64,000 nucleotides of DNA from Nitrospirota bacterium. GTDB lineage: Bacteria; JACPQY01. The notes under the pieces were generated by a model. That model was given only the letters and a program-made list of their open reading frames with translations, had not been told where the DNA came from and ran no database searches. The DNA lies in NCBI GenBank assembly GCA_016180645.1, contig JACPAV010000002.1:62001-126000 (forward strand), in the 5' to 3' direction. Position 1 is the first letter of the stretch, and each line of letters begins with the position of its first letter. Shown here in pieces: positions 16,490 to 25,515 of the stretch. The translations under genes were made by a program, and so were the position numbers.

Positions 16490-19400
16490 GATGGACCTAT
16501 ACCAAACGCAACCAGGCCACAACTTGCGCCAGCGCAAAGACGGAACGGCGGAAAGGAAGCACCTTCATGACGTGGAGGAGTGCATCGTCCGTCACTCTCC
16601 GTCCCGGCGTCGATGGGCCACGGCAGCCGCCGCGGCCGTCGGGTGGATCGAGGCCATCGTGTCCCTCGGAGGTGGTTCTGCATGGGCCCTCGATGGAGCC
16701 GCGTTGTACGGCCAGAGCGGGAGCGCCGTGCCCCAGAGGAAAGCCTACACAGGTTCCAGCTCCACCTTTGGAGCGACGGCGGCGAACAGCGCGAACTCCA
16801 CGGCCACCAATCTCCAGTGGGTCGTCCTGCGGGACGCTCCGCTGCGCAACGAGAAAATGCTCGGGACGCTGTCGTCGGACGGAACGCTGATTCTCCAGGA
16901 ATTCAATGGCACGTCCTCCACGTGGACGACGCGACGAACGTGCACCACGTGTCTCTCCGGCGGCACGAACGACAACTACCGCGCTTTGGACATTGCCTAT
17001 GAGGATTCGAGCAGCGATGCGCTGATCATCTACGAGAACACCTCCACGACCAATACGACGGTTTCCTTTGCCACCTGGGACGGAACGACTTTCACCGATA
17101 ATGTTGGCGGGCTCACGCTCTGGGCGGGTGCGACCATCACGCGCTGGGTCCAACTCGTTCCTCGCCCGGGGTTCGACACCATCATGCTGATCGCCATGAG
17201 CAATGGCGGTGTGGTCCGGGCGGCCGAGTGGAACGGAACGGGATGGGGAAGCGTTCAGGAACTCACCAATGCCGGTATCACGAACGCGCCGGGCAAGCCG
17301 TTCGGCTTCGCCTATGAAGGTTCTTCCGGAGACGGTCTCGCCGCGTACGGAACCGGGACTACTCTGGAACACTGGACGTATGTCGCGTCCACCTGGGCCG
17401 GCCCAACGACGAATTCCCCGTTCAATGGCGGTGCGGCGGTGGACGAAATCCAGATGGCTTCCGACCCGAGCTCGGACACCATCGCCTACATTCAGAGGGA
17501 TGCCGGGGCCGACTGCAACGCGTTTGTCTGGGACGGCACCGCGTGGGAGGCAGGCAATCCGACCGAAGACGCCGCCATGGAGCGACCCTCCACCACTCTC
17601 CCCAGCCGCACCGTTGACGTCGCGTGGGGGAAATCGAACGCCACCGCCCTTTTCGTCTACGTGGACGCAAACGGGCTCAACCCGGAGTATTTCACCTACA
17701 TCCGTGGATCCGGCTGGAGCGTCACGAGCATCGCGACCAATACCGCCAACACAGGCTCGGCATGGCCGGACGACGTCGAAATGGTGCAGCTCACGCCCAA
17801 TCCCAACTCGGATGAGATCATGCTCCTGGGAACCAGCCTGCCCACAGGCGGCAATCAATTGGAGGCGCGACTCTGGAACGGCTCTTCGTGGAGCGTCCCG
17901 GTGAACTCCCCCCTCGAAACGTCGCCGTCCGACGACAATTTCGAAACGGCCATGTTCGCCTGGAGCGCGCCGCTCCCGCGTCTGGAACAAATCGGTTACA
18001 AAGTGTGCGACAACACCGACGCCGTTCAACCCTCGACCTGCGACGCTCGGGACACGGCACGAACGGGAACCGACTGGGAAGGCGTCGTTCGCATTCGCAT
18101 CGGCGTGAAGGCCATCGGAGACAATCTGACCAGTGGGACGTACAAGCTACAATACGGTGAGACTTCTTCAACGTGCGCCTCCGCTTCCGGATGGACCGAT
18201 GTCGGCTCACCTTCCGCCGTCGCCGTGGCGTGGCGTGGATACGGCAACTCGCCGGCCGACGGCGCGGCGATTACCGCCAACCTCCTGACGGAGTCTCCCG
18301 CGGCCACCATTCTGGAAACCTACGAGGAGGACGCCGCCATCTCCGCCCTCAACGCCACAATTTCCGCGGGCGCCATCGGGGAGTGGGATTTCGTCGTGGA
18401 GAACTACAATGCGGGACCCGGCCAAACGTACTGCTTCCGGATGGCCCGCACGGATGGAAGCACCTTCAACACGTACTCCCAGTATCCGGAGATCACTCCG
18501 ACCGCCGGTACCGCCGGAGGCATGGTCCTTTACGATGACAATACGGCGGATGGACAGCCCATCCGGCGACTTTGGAGCACGGGCACACAGGACTTCGGCG
18601 GCGCCGGAAACCTTGCCAACGCCGGTAACGCCTCCAACATTCAGTTCATCGTTGCAAAGTCCCTCCAGCAGGACACCGATGGGGGGGCTCTCCAGCCGGC
18701 CGGTCGCAACTCGGGTGAGGTTCTCGCCGGCACACAGCATCTGGACGGTTCTCTCCTCGTGCAGCGATGGGATGGAACCACATGGAACAATTGGACACCC
18801 GGCATCGCCAGCATCGTGCCCACCGCCAATGCCGACGCGGCCCGGGCCTTCGACCTCGGTTACGAGCCGAACACCGGTGACGCGATGGTTGTGCACGAAA
18901 ACAATGCCACGGACCAATGTTTCACGTATTCGATTTGGGACGGAACAAGCTGGTCCACGACCGACGTGGACTATACCGCCGCCGGCTCAGCCTCCGGTTG
19001 CGGAGCCAGCCCTCAAGTGCTGACCTGCGGGGGGACTCCGGCTTCCGGAGATATTCGTTGGATGAAATTGCGCCCGAAATCCCAATCGGAGGAAATGATC
19101 CTGATGTTCGAATCGGCGGAAGGGGCCGCGGAAGCCCTCTACGCGGCGCACTGGAACGGCAGTTCGTGGGACAACTGCGTGGCGCTCGTGGATACGACGT
19201 CGTGCAGCGGCGCCATCCGCGAGTGTTTTGATTTCGCCTGGGAGAGGCTCTCCGGGGGCCCCAACAGCGGCGGAGTCATGGTGTATGACAACGGCACGGA
19301 CATCGCCTGGAGGGAGTTCGTATTCAGCACGGGATGGGGAGGCGAAACTGCGGCCGCCCCGTGCAACAACACCGTGGGGGGCGGCACCGTCCAGCGGGTC

Positions 19401-22400
19401 CAGATGGCGGCAGACCCGACTTCGAATGATTTGGCCGTGGCCGTGATGTATGGCGCGGCACCCTCTGACCTTTGCGTGGATATTTGGAACGGGACGGCCT
19501 GGCAGGGAAACGGACCTTCTCCGGAAGTGGGAATCGAGTCCGGGGTGGCGCTCGGATCCCGGCCCTTTGATGTGGCCTGGGAACTCAGCACGGGAAAGGC
19601 CGTGTTCGTCTACACGGAGGCCAACTCGCCCAACGTGGAGTATTTCACGTACGACCGTCCCACCGATACGTTCAGCGTGTCCAGCATCGATTCCAATACG
19701 ACCCTCGCCGCCAATTCGTGGCCGGATGACGTGTACCACCTGTCTCTCCATCCCAGCCCGAACGGGAGCCAGATCTTGCTTTTGGGGATCGGTCCCGAAT
19801 CCGGCCTCGCCGCTCCGGGCGACATTCGCATGGTGCTTTGGAACGGCGGGACGTGGGCGGAGCCGGCCACCACCCTGGTCGAAACCAGCCCCTCCGATTT
19901 CGACTCTCAAGCGGCGGCCTTCGTGTGGACCCGCAAGGACCCAACCTTGGTGAAGCTGATCTCATTCCGGGCCATCGGCCTCGCGGACCGCGTTGCCCTC
20001 GAATGGGACACAGCCGCGGAACGGTCCAATGCGGGATTCAATCTCTATCGCAGCGAGTCGCAGGACGCCGGACGCAGGACGCAAGTCAATGCGAAGATGA
20101 TCCGGGGATTGGGAACGAGCGCCCGCGGCAAGAAATATGTCGTCGTAGACTCCGATCTTTCGATCTGCGTAGGGGCGGGTCTTCAGACCCGCCCAGAGGG
20201 AGCATCTAAAGATGCTCCCCTACGAAAAGAGGCGTGCACCCTTTCATACTGGCTTGAGAATGTCGAATTCACCGGCCGCCGAACCCTGCACGGCCCAGTG
20301 ATCGCCCACGTCGGCCTCGACACCGACGGCGATGGTATGACCGACGATTGGGAACGGGCGTGGTGCACGCGTGACCCCGTCAATCGTGAACCCGTGAACC
20401 AGAATGACCTGCCGGATCACGGAATCACGGGATCACGGGATCACGACCCCAAGTGCCTGGACCCGAACGTGGCTGACGGCGATGGCGACGCCGATGCCGA
20501 CGGCCTCTCGAACCTCGTGGAGTACCTGAACGGAACAATGCCCAATGCGGTCGAGGCAGGCGTCTGGTTGACCGATCCGGGCCGGCTGAGAGATCGGGGA
20601 AGGGTGCCTCCGCCGGACCCGCGTCTCTCCACCGGATTCCCCCCCCCCGGCTGGAGGGTGCTGAAGGAGGACGCAACAGGGGTTGACTTGGAGCTCTTCA
20701 CGCCCTCTTCCAGCGCGTGGAAGAAAAAGAGCGCCATCCTGGTCGTTCCGAGCCAGGGACAATTCTCCATCCATTCTGAACCGCCCGCAGGGGCAGAGCG
20801 GGGTGATCGACCATCCGACCGCGAAGCGCCGGCGATCACATGGAAAACGGGCGACGGCTGGGTTTATCGCGAAGAGCACCTCGCCAGAATAACGGGTGAC
20901 CCGTTCTACGACGGGAAATTCCACGACCGATTGCAGGCGCGAATCGATTTTCCCTCCGGCCTCCCGGCTCGTCGCAGAATGCGGCCGGCGCCTCCCGGCC
21001 TCGGTGGAGCGCCCTCCGACTCCTCCGGGCTCGTGAACCGCCTCCTGGATTGGGTTGCCCTCAACGGATCTCGCTTTGCAAGCAACCATCGAGGCGTTCG
21101 GCGGGCTTTCCCCTCCACAATCCCGGGCCATGGGATCAAAGTCGCCGCGGCGGAAACCGGAGTCGTCCGCCTCGGCTTCGAAACGATCCTTGAAGGAGGC
21201 CTGGACCCATCGGCCTTCAATCCGGCGTTGTGGCGGGCTTTCTCGCCCGGCCGGTCCACAAGTTTCGGTGTGCGATTAAGGGAAGTCCCTCTACAGGTCG
21301 CTGGAGAGGCGGATGGACGGTTCGATAAGGACGACACGATCCTCCTCCCCGCCTCTCCGCGACCAAGGAAGTATTCCCCGTATGAGACCTACTGGCTGAC
21401 CCCGAGTTCCGAACCGGGACTCAGAACCGATCTTTCGGAGGAATTGCAGGCGCCCGCCGAACCTCGGATGAAAACCATTCGGGTGGAGCGGAATGAGATC
21501 TATTTTGCCGAGGTGCCGGGGCCGAACGACATGGAACGCTGGTACTTCGCTCCGATCCTGCGCGACGGGGACACGAAGGACGTGGAAGTCCATCTGGGCG
21601 AGATCGACCGCGGAATGGGAGAGGCTAGACTGCGAATCCGGTTTGCCGGCTTGATCGACCTCGGTCCCCGCCTCGATCACCGGGTGGGCTTCTCCGCAAA
21701 TGGGGATAGCCTGGGAGAGGCCGCCTGGGGAGGCGCGGGAATCCACACGATAAATCTCACGTTCGCCTCCTCGCTTCTCCACCCGGGAATCAACACCGTC
21801 ACACTCGCGCCGTTGCTGCCGGAAGGGATGCCCTTCGACCAACTTCTGCTCGACTCCCTTGAGTTGACGTACCTCGAGACGGGGGCTCCAAGCCTGACCT
21901 TGGTCGAACCCGCTTCGGTGGACGTACCCGCGCCCACGGAATTGTCCGACCCACGGAATCGCGCGGACTACATCATGATCCTTCCCGCGGCATCCTGCGG
22001 GGAACAAGGTGAGCCGTGCGACGACTTCTCGGCGGCCCTTGAACCGCTCAGATCCCATCACGAAGGCCGCGGGCTGGCCGTGAAAGTCGTCACCCTCGAC
22101 CGGATCTACGATGAATTCGGCGCCGGCCTCGAGACACCCTACGCCGTCAAGTCATTCCTTCGCTACGCCTTAACGGCCTGGGAGGCCCCGCGACCGACCT
22201 ACGTCCTCCTCGTGGGTGATGCGTCCTACGACCCCAAGGGCTTCGTCGAATCTCCGGATTCGCCGAGGCCGGCCGGCCGGATCCCGACGTACTTCTTCTA
22301 CTCCAATGAGGGCGGTGCGATCCCGTCCGACGGCTGGTTCGTTTCCTTCGACGGTCCGCGGGGACCGAACGAGACGGAGGCGACGGGAACCACGATGGAC

Positions 22401-23330
22401 CTCTTCCCCGACATGGCGATTGGACGCCTGCCCGCGCGGACGCCCGACGAGCTTCGCGCCATGGTGGACAAAATCCTGCACTACGCAGACGACTCGCCCG
22501 AAGCGGACTGGCGCCGAAACGTCCTCCTGGTCGCGGACAATATTCAGCCGGAATTCGAAGGCATCTCCGAGGATGTCTTCGCTCTCGCGCCATCCAGCCT
22601 GTTCCTGACCCGGGCCTATCTCGCGCTTTTTCCTTCGGCCGCCGGCCTCTCCGGGGCGCTTGAATCCGAGCTGAACGAGGGCGCGTCCGTCGTGAATTAT
22701 GTCGGCCATGGCTCGGTCCAAGCGTGGGCCGCGGAAAAGCTGCTCGGAACCTCCTCGCTGTCGCGCATCGAGAATTCCGGACGATACCCCTTCATCACGG
22801 CCCTGACTTGCATTAACGGGTACTTCGTCTTCCCGCCGGAGGCGGAATTCGAATCGATGGCTGAAGAGTTCGTTCGTGCCCCGGGAAAGGGAGCCGTGGC
22901 GTTCTTTGCCCCCACGGGTCAGTCGGCCCCACCCGTGCAGGCTGCCGTAAGTCAGGCCTTGTACAAGGCAATCCTGCAAGACCGCATCAACCCCATTGGA
23001 GCCGCGATCCAAAAAGCGTTCCTGGAGGTCGCGGCCGCCTACCCGGCAGGCCCGCTCCAATTCGTGCCCCAGATGTTCGTCCTCTTCGGCGATCCCGCCA
23101 TGGACCTTCTGATCCCGGCGAGTGAGCCGTCTCCCTCCATGCGAGACCCCCAAGGCGGGTGCGCCTGCGCGACGATCGGCCGGCCAACTCCCGATGCCAC
23201 GTCGCGGCTGGCCACGAGCCTGGGGGGGTTGGTCGCCGTCTACCTGATTTGTCGGGTCAGGAGGCGGCGTACCTCGAAACCCCGAAACGGCAAGAAGTCG
23301 GCAGCGAATAGGGATTCGTCTCGATCGTAG
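16488..23330 (+). CDS. giant secreted C25 (gingipain-like) cysteine protease with repeats and C-terminal sorting-type tail
   Basis: About 2280 residues from the ATG at 16488. A GTG at 16572 is an alternative start giving a compact signal peptide (SPSRRRWATAAAAAVGW..., cut near SAWA). Two blocks of roughly 400 residues carry recurring WDGTxW/WNGTxW motifs, as in beta-propeller-like repeats. Then come an FnIII-like segment (VALEWDTAAERSNAGFNLYR) and calcium-type repeats (DTDGDGMTDDWE, DGDGDADADGLSNLVEYLNG). A C25 protease domain (about 21960-23115) has catalytic His in NYVGHGS (22707) and Cys in ALTCINGYF (22809). The end, GGCACAT plus a hydrophobic stretch plus RVRRRR, resembles MYXO-CTERM-type sorting signals. 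It is probably an extracellular or surface protease. It contains in-frame repeat inserts at 20169-20223 and 20368-20445 and a C10 tract at 20639. Confidence 0.85.
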   Translation: MMDLYQTQPGHNLRQRKDGTAERKHLHDVEECIVRHSPSRRRWATAAAAAVGWIEAIVSLGGGSAWALDGAALYGQSGSAVPQRKAYTGSSSTFGATAANSANSTATNLQWVVLRDAPLRNEKMLGTLSSDGTLILQEFNGTSSTWTTRRTCTTCLSGGTNDNYRALDIAYEDSSSDALIIYENTSTTNTTVSFATWDGTTFTDNVGGLTLWAGATITRWVQLVPRPGFDTIMLIAMSNGGVVRAAEWNGTGWGSVQELTNAGITNAPGKPFGFAYEGSSGDGLAAYGTGTTLEHWTYVASTWAGPTTNSPFNGGAAVDEIQMASDPSSDTIAYIQRDAGADCNAFVWDGTAWEAGNPTEDAAMERPSTTLPSRTVDVAWGKSNATALFVYVDANGLNPEYFTYIRGSGWSVTSIATNTANTGSAWPDDVEMVQLTPNPNSDEIMLLGTSLPTGGNQLEARLWNGSSWSVPVNSPLETSPSDDNFETAMFAWSAPLPRLEQIGYKVCDNTDAVQPSTCDARDTARTGTDWEGVVRIRIGVKAIGDNLTSGTYKLQYGETSSTCASASGWTDVGSPSAVAVAWRGYGNSPADGAAITANLLTESPAATILETYEEDAAISALNATISAGAIGEWDFVVENYNAGPGQTYCFRMARTDGSTFNTYSQYPEITPTAGTAGGMVLYDDNTADGQPIRRLWSTGTQDFGGAGNLANAGNASNIQFIVAKSLQQDTDGGALQPAGRNSGEVLAGTQHLDGSLLVQRWDGTTWNNWTPGIASIVPTANADAARAFDLGYEPNTGDAMVVHENNATDQCFTYSIWDGTSWSTTDVDYTAAGSASGCGASPQVLTCGGTPASGDIRWMKLRPKSQSEEMILMFESAEGAAEALYAAHWNGSSWDNCVALVDTTSCSGAIRECFDFAWERLSGGPNSGGVMVYDNGTDIAWREFVFSTGWGGETAAAPCNNTVGGGTVQRVQMAADPTSNDLAVAVMYGAAPSDLCVDIWNGTAWQGNGPSPEVGIESGVALGSRPFDVAWELSTGKAVFVYTEANSPNVEYFTYDRPTDTFSVSSIDSNTTLAANSWPDDVYHLSLHPSPNGSQILLLGIGPESGLAAPGDIRMVLWNGGTWAEPATTLVETSPSDFDSQAAAFVWTRKDPTLVKLISFRAIGLADRVALEWDTAAERSNAGFNLYRSESQDAGRRTQVNAKMIRGLGTSARGKKYVVVDSDLSICVGAGLQTRPEGASKDAPLRKEACTLSYWLENVEFTGRRTLHGPVIAHVGLDTDGDGMTDDWERAWCTRDPVNREPVNQNDLPDHGITGSRDHDPKCLDPNVADGDGDADADGLSNLVEYLNGTMPNAVEAGVWLTDPGRLRDRGRVPPPDPRLSTGFPPPGWRVLKEDATGVDLELFTPSSSAWKKKSAILVVPSQGQFSIHSEPPAGAERGDRPSDREAPAITWKTGDGWVYREEHLARITGDPFYDGKFHDRLQARIDFPSGLPARRRMRPAPPGLGGAPSDSSGLVNRLLDWVALNGSRFASNHRGVRRAFPSTIPGHGIKVAAAETGVVRLGFETILEGGLDPSAFNPALWRAFSPGRSTSFGVRLREVPLQVAGEADGRFDKDDTILLPASPRPRKYSPYETYWLTPSSEPGLRTDLSEELQAPAEPRMKTIRVERNEIYFAEVPGPNDMERWYFAPILRDGDTKDVEVHLGEIDRGMGEARLRIRFAGLIDLGPRLDHRVGFSANGDSLGEAAWGGAGIHTINLTFASSLLHPGINTVTLAPLLPEGMPFDQLLLDSLELTYLETGAPSLTLVEPASVDVPAPTELSDPRNRADYIMILPAASCGEQGEPCDDFSAALEPLRSHHEGRGLAVKVVTLDRIYDEFGAGLETPYAVKSFLRYALTAWEAPRPTYVLLVGDASYDPKGFVESPDSPRPAGRIPTYFFYSNEGGAIPSDGWFVSFDGPRGPNETEATGTTMDLFPDMAIGRLPARTPDELRAMVDKILHYADDSPEADWRRNVLLVADNIQPEFEGISEDVFALAPSSLFLTRAYLALFPSAAGLSGALESELNEGASVVNYVGHGSVQAWAAEKLLGTSSLSRIENSGRYPFITALTCINGYFVFPPEAEFESMAEEFVRAPGKGAVAFFAPTGQSAPPVQAAVSQALYKAILQDRINPIGAAIQKAFLEVAAAYPAGPLQFVPQMFVLFGDPAMDLLIPASEPSPSMRDPQGGCACATIGRPTPDATSRLATSLGGLVAVYLICRVRRRRTSKPRNGKKSAANRDSSRS
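20169..20223. repeat. bipartite palindromic REP-like element, copy 2 (inside the C25 protease gene)
   Basis: Same plan as the 1529 copy: GTAGGGG, hairpin cgggtc/gacccg, hairpin agcatc/gatgct around TAAA, CCCCTAC. It lies within the coding frame and supplies the residues VGAGLQTRPEGASKDAPL between the FnIII-like segment and the next conserved part. Confidence 0.85.
20368..20445. repeat. 7-8 bp tandem repeats inside the C25 protease gene
   Basis: GTGAACCC-type and GGATCACG-type octamers, about two and four copies. They encode DPVNREPVNQ and DHGITGSRDHD between two calcium-repeat motifs. In frame. Confidence 0.7.
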
Positions 23331-23345
23331 CGAGCTGGAATTGAC

Positions 23346-23378
23346 GGCGCCCCGGCCCATCACTGAGCACGGGGCGCC
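23346..23378. terminator. hairpin between convergent genes, possible bidirectional terminator
   Basis: A perfect 9-bp stem (GGCGCCCCG/CGGGGCGCC) with a 15-nt loop lies 16 bp after the protease stop and before the converging lipoprotein gene. There is no clear U-tract on either strand, so termination is inferred from position. Confidence 0.45.
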
Positions 23379-23454
23379 TACCCTTTACGAAGGGCCACAT
23401 GAATTTTGCAGGGCCGGCCGGGCCTCCGTGCCCCACCGTCCCCTCGGGTTGCCG

Positions 23455-23880
23455 CTACTTCTTCTTCGGCTTGGGCTTCGATTCCTGCGCCTTCTTGGGG
23501 GGATCCGGCTGTTTCTTCGGGCTCTGAGCCGGTTCGGCTCGAAGGGATCTCTCCGTTGCATCCTTCGCGATCGCGACGGCCTGTTCGCACCGCGATTGAG
23601 CATTCCGGAAGTCCTCCATCTCCTTGAACGCGGCGCATTGCCGCCGGGATTCTCTCGCCTCTTTCAGCAAGGCGGGCGCGTATTGCTCGGCCCCTTTTTT
23701 CGACGCTTCGGCTATGGAGTCATCCGCCCGCATCATCAGGGTTTCGAGTTCGGCCACACCCATTCGCGGTGAGGCGGAGCCGTTCGTTCCCCCGTCCGAA
23801 GCGGTGGTCTGCCGTTTCGCGCAAGCGGCGGCCATGGCCGCCACAAGAACAAAGACTGCTGCGCGGCACAGCCGGTCCAT
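23455..23880 (-). CDS. small lipoprotein with charged helical body and Lys/Pro-rich tail
   Basis: About 141 residues from MDRLCRAAVFVL. The lipobox is AAMAAAC. The body (MGVAELETLMMRADDSIAEASK...) is alpha-helical and resembles DUF4398-type lipoproteins without an OmpA domain. The C-terminus is a PKKxPDPPKK repeat-like basic tail. It lies 41 bp downstream of the Pal-like gene on the same strand and probably shares its transcript. Function unknown; an envelope stabiliser role is inferred. Confidence 0.7.
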   Translation of the reverse strand: MDRLCRAAVFVLVAAMAAACAKRQTTASDGGTNGSASPRMGVAELETLMMRADDSIAEASKKGAEQYAPALLKEARESRRQCAAFKEMEDFRNAQSRCEQAVAIAKDATERSLRAEPAQSPKKQPDPPKKAQESKPKPKKK

Positions 23881-23921
23881 CGGACGGTTGCCTGACACCT
23901 TCGTCATCTACAATCCTCCTG

Positions 23922-24707
23922 TCAAAGTTGATCGGTCCATCGCACAAACTGGACCCTACGGTTCCTGGCCCACGCCTCCTCGGTGTGGCCCTCATCAAGG
24001 GGGATCTCTTCCCCATAGGAAACGATCCGCAGCCTGGCTGGCGCGATCCCCAAGGCCACCAAGTAGTCTCTCGTGCGTTCAGCCCTCCTCTCCCCCAGGG
24101 CCAGGTTGTACTCATTCGTTCCGCGCTCATCGCAATGCCCTTCGATCAGGATGGTCAGATCGGGATGTCTCGACAACCACTCGGCGTTCTTCCGCGCGAC
24201 CTCGACGGCCTCATCGGTCAAGCTGTACTCGTCAAATCGGAAGTAAATTCGTTTGAGCGCCAGACGTTCGTCGGGCACGTATGAATTTCCGGGTCCAAGA
24301 ATCTCACCGGCATCACCGAGGGAGCCCGGATCCAGCGCAAGATCTCCCTCGCCCGAAGGGGTCGCGTCCGACCTCCACCTCGTGGCCATCAGTTTCGCGA
24401 GGAGATCTTCCGCCTTCCGCTTCGCATCGGCCGCAAGGGTTCTGGATTCCGGATATTTCTTGTCCCTCAGATTCTTGAGAGCTTCAGCGAGAAGGTCCTC
24501 CGCTGCCCGATACTCCGGGGAGGAAGTATCGGCGCCGGCCTCGCGGGCCGCTCTCAGAGCCGACTGGGCATCCGCCAGTTCCTGCGTCGGCGCCTTCGCC
24601 GCGCAACCCGAAAGGGTGGTCTCCACGAGCAGGCCGTTGAGGAGAAGGAGGGTAGCGAGACCGGCGCTCCTGCTTGGAACGGCAAGAAATGTCCACCGGG
24701 TTCCCAT
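23922..24707 (-). CDS. Pal-like OmpA-family lipoprotein with DUF4398-type region, paralogue
   Basis: 261 residues. Signal peptide with lipobox TTLSGC. Residues 40-105 are the helical DUF4398-like region (ADAQSALRAAREAGADTSSPEYRAAE). An OmpA/Pal domain follows, with YFRFDEYSL, IEGHCDERGTNEYNLALGER and RLRIVSYGEEIPLDEGHTEE. Domain order and motif wording match 10442-11233, so the two are paralogues. This copy heads a two-gene unit with the small lipoprotein. Confidence 0.88.
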   Translation of the reverse strand: MGTRWTFLAVPSRSAGLATLLLLNGLLVETTLSGCAAKAPTQELADAQSALRAAREAGADTSSPEYRAAEDLLAEALKNLRDKKYPESRTLAADAKRKAEDLLAKLMATRWRSDATPSGEGDLALDPGSLGDAGEILGPGNSYVPDERLALKRIYFRFDEYSLTDEAVEVARKNAEWLSRHPDLTILIEGHCDERGTNEYNLALGERRAERTRDYLVALGIAPARLRIVSYGEEIPLDEGHTEEAWARNRRVQFVRWTDQL

Positions 24708-24797
24708 TGCGAAATCAGACTACACATCGCCACGGCAGGCTGACAATCCCATGTTTGCGGTATTCGAGCGAAAAACCCTGGATCGCGGGGGGATCGG

Positions 24798-25454
24798 CTA
24801 CTGCCGATGGGCGAGCCCGAAAACCTTGGTAACGGCCTCGATTTTCGTCGTCACTTGCAACTTCTGGTAGATATTCTTGATGTGGGTCTGGACCGTGCCG
24901 AAGGCGATGCCGAGTCCTTCAGCCACTTCCTTGTAGGCATAGCCTTTGGCCAGAAGATCGAGAATCTCCCTCTCGCGCACGGTCAGTCCCTCGGTCGCCT
25001 CTCTGGTCCCACGGTCTTTCTGGAGTTCCTGAAGAACACGCCGGGCGATCGTGGGCGACATCGGGGCCCCTTTCTGAGAAACGAGGAGGTCCAGCGCCTC
25101 CAGGATCTCCTCCGGCGTTGAATCCTTCAACAAATACCCCGAGGCGCCTGCCTTGATGGATTGGAACACCGCGTCGTCCGTGTCGAAAATGGTGAGGATG
25201 AGAATCTCCACCTGGGGGGATTGGTCTCTGAACTTGCGGATCGCCTCGATGCCGCTCATTCCGGGCAGTCCAAGGTCCAGCAGAACCACATTCGGTTTGA
25301 GTTGGGACACCATGGGCATCGCGTCCTCCGCCGTACCGGCCGCACCCACCACCGAGTAGCAAGAGTGCCGGCCGATCATCCGGGCGAGCGAATCGCGGGC
25401 AACCTTCTGGTCCTCCACAATCAATACCCGGCACAAGGAATCCGGATCCGTCAT
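24798..25454 (-). CDS. NarL/LuxR-type response regulator
   Basis: 218 residues. The receiver domain (1-120) has the acidic pair in LIVEDQK, phospho-acceptor in VVLLDLGLPGMSG and lysine in GYLLKDSTP, so it is intact. The C-terminal LuxR HTH (150-215) has LTVREREILDLLAKGYAYKE and GIAFGTVQTHIKNIYQKL. Its gene follows the histidine kinase at 25516 on the same strand with a 61-bp gap, making a cognate pair. Confidence 0.94.
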   Translation of the reverse strand: MTDPDSLCRVLIVEDQKVARDSLARMIGRHSCYSVVGAAGTAEDAMPMVSQLKPNVVLLDLGLPGMSGIEAIRKFRDQSPQVEILILTIFDTDDAVFQSIKAGASGYLLKDSTPEEILEALDLLVSQKGAPMSPTIARRVLQELQKDRGTREATEGLTVREREILDLLAKGYAYKEVAEGLGIAFGTVQTHIKNIYQKLQVTTKIEAVTKVFGLAHRQ

Positions 25455-25515
25455 GGAGGAAGCGTATCGTCAAGGGATCGGAAGAGGCAATCCCGCATCC
25501 ATGGGAGGCATGTCC

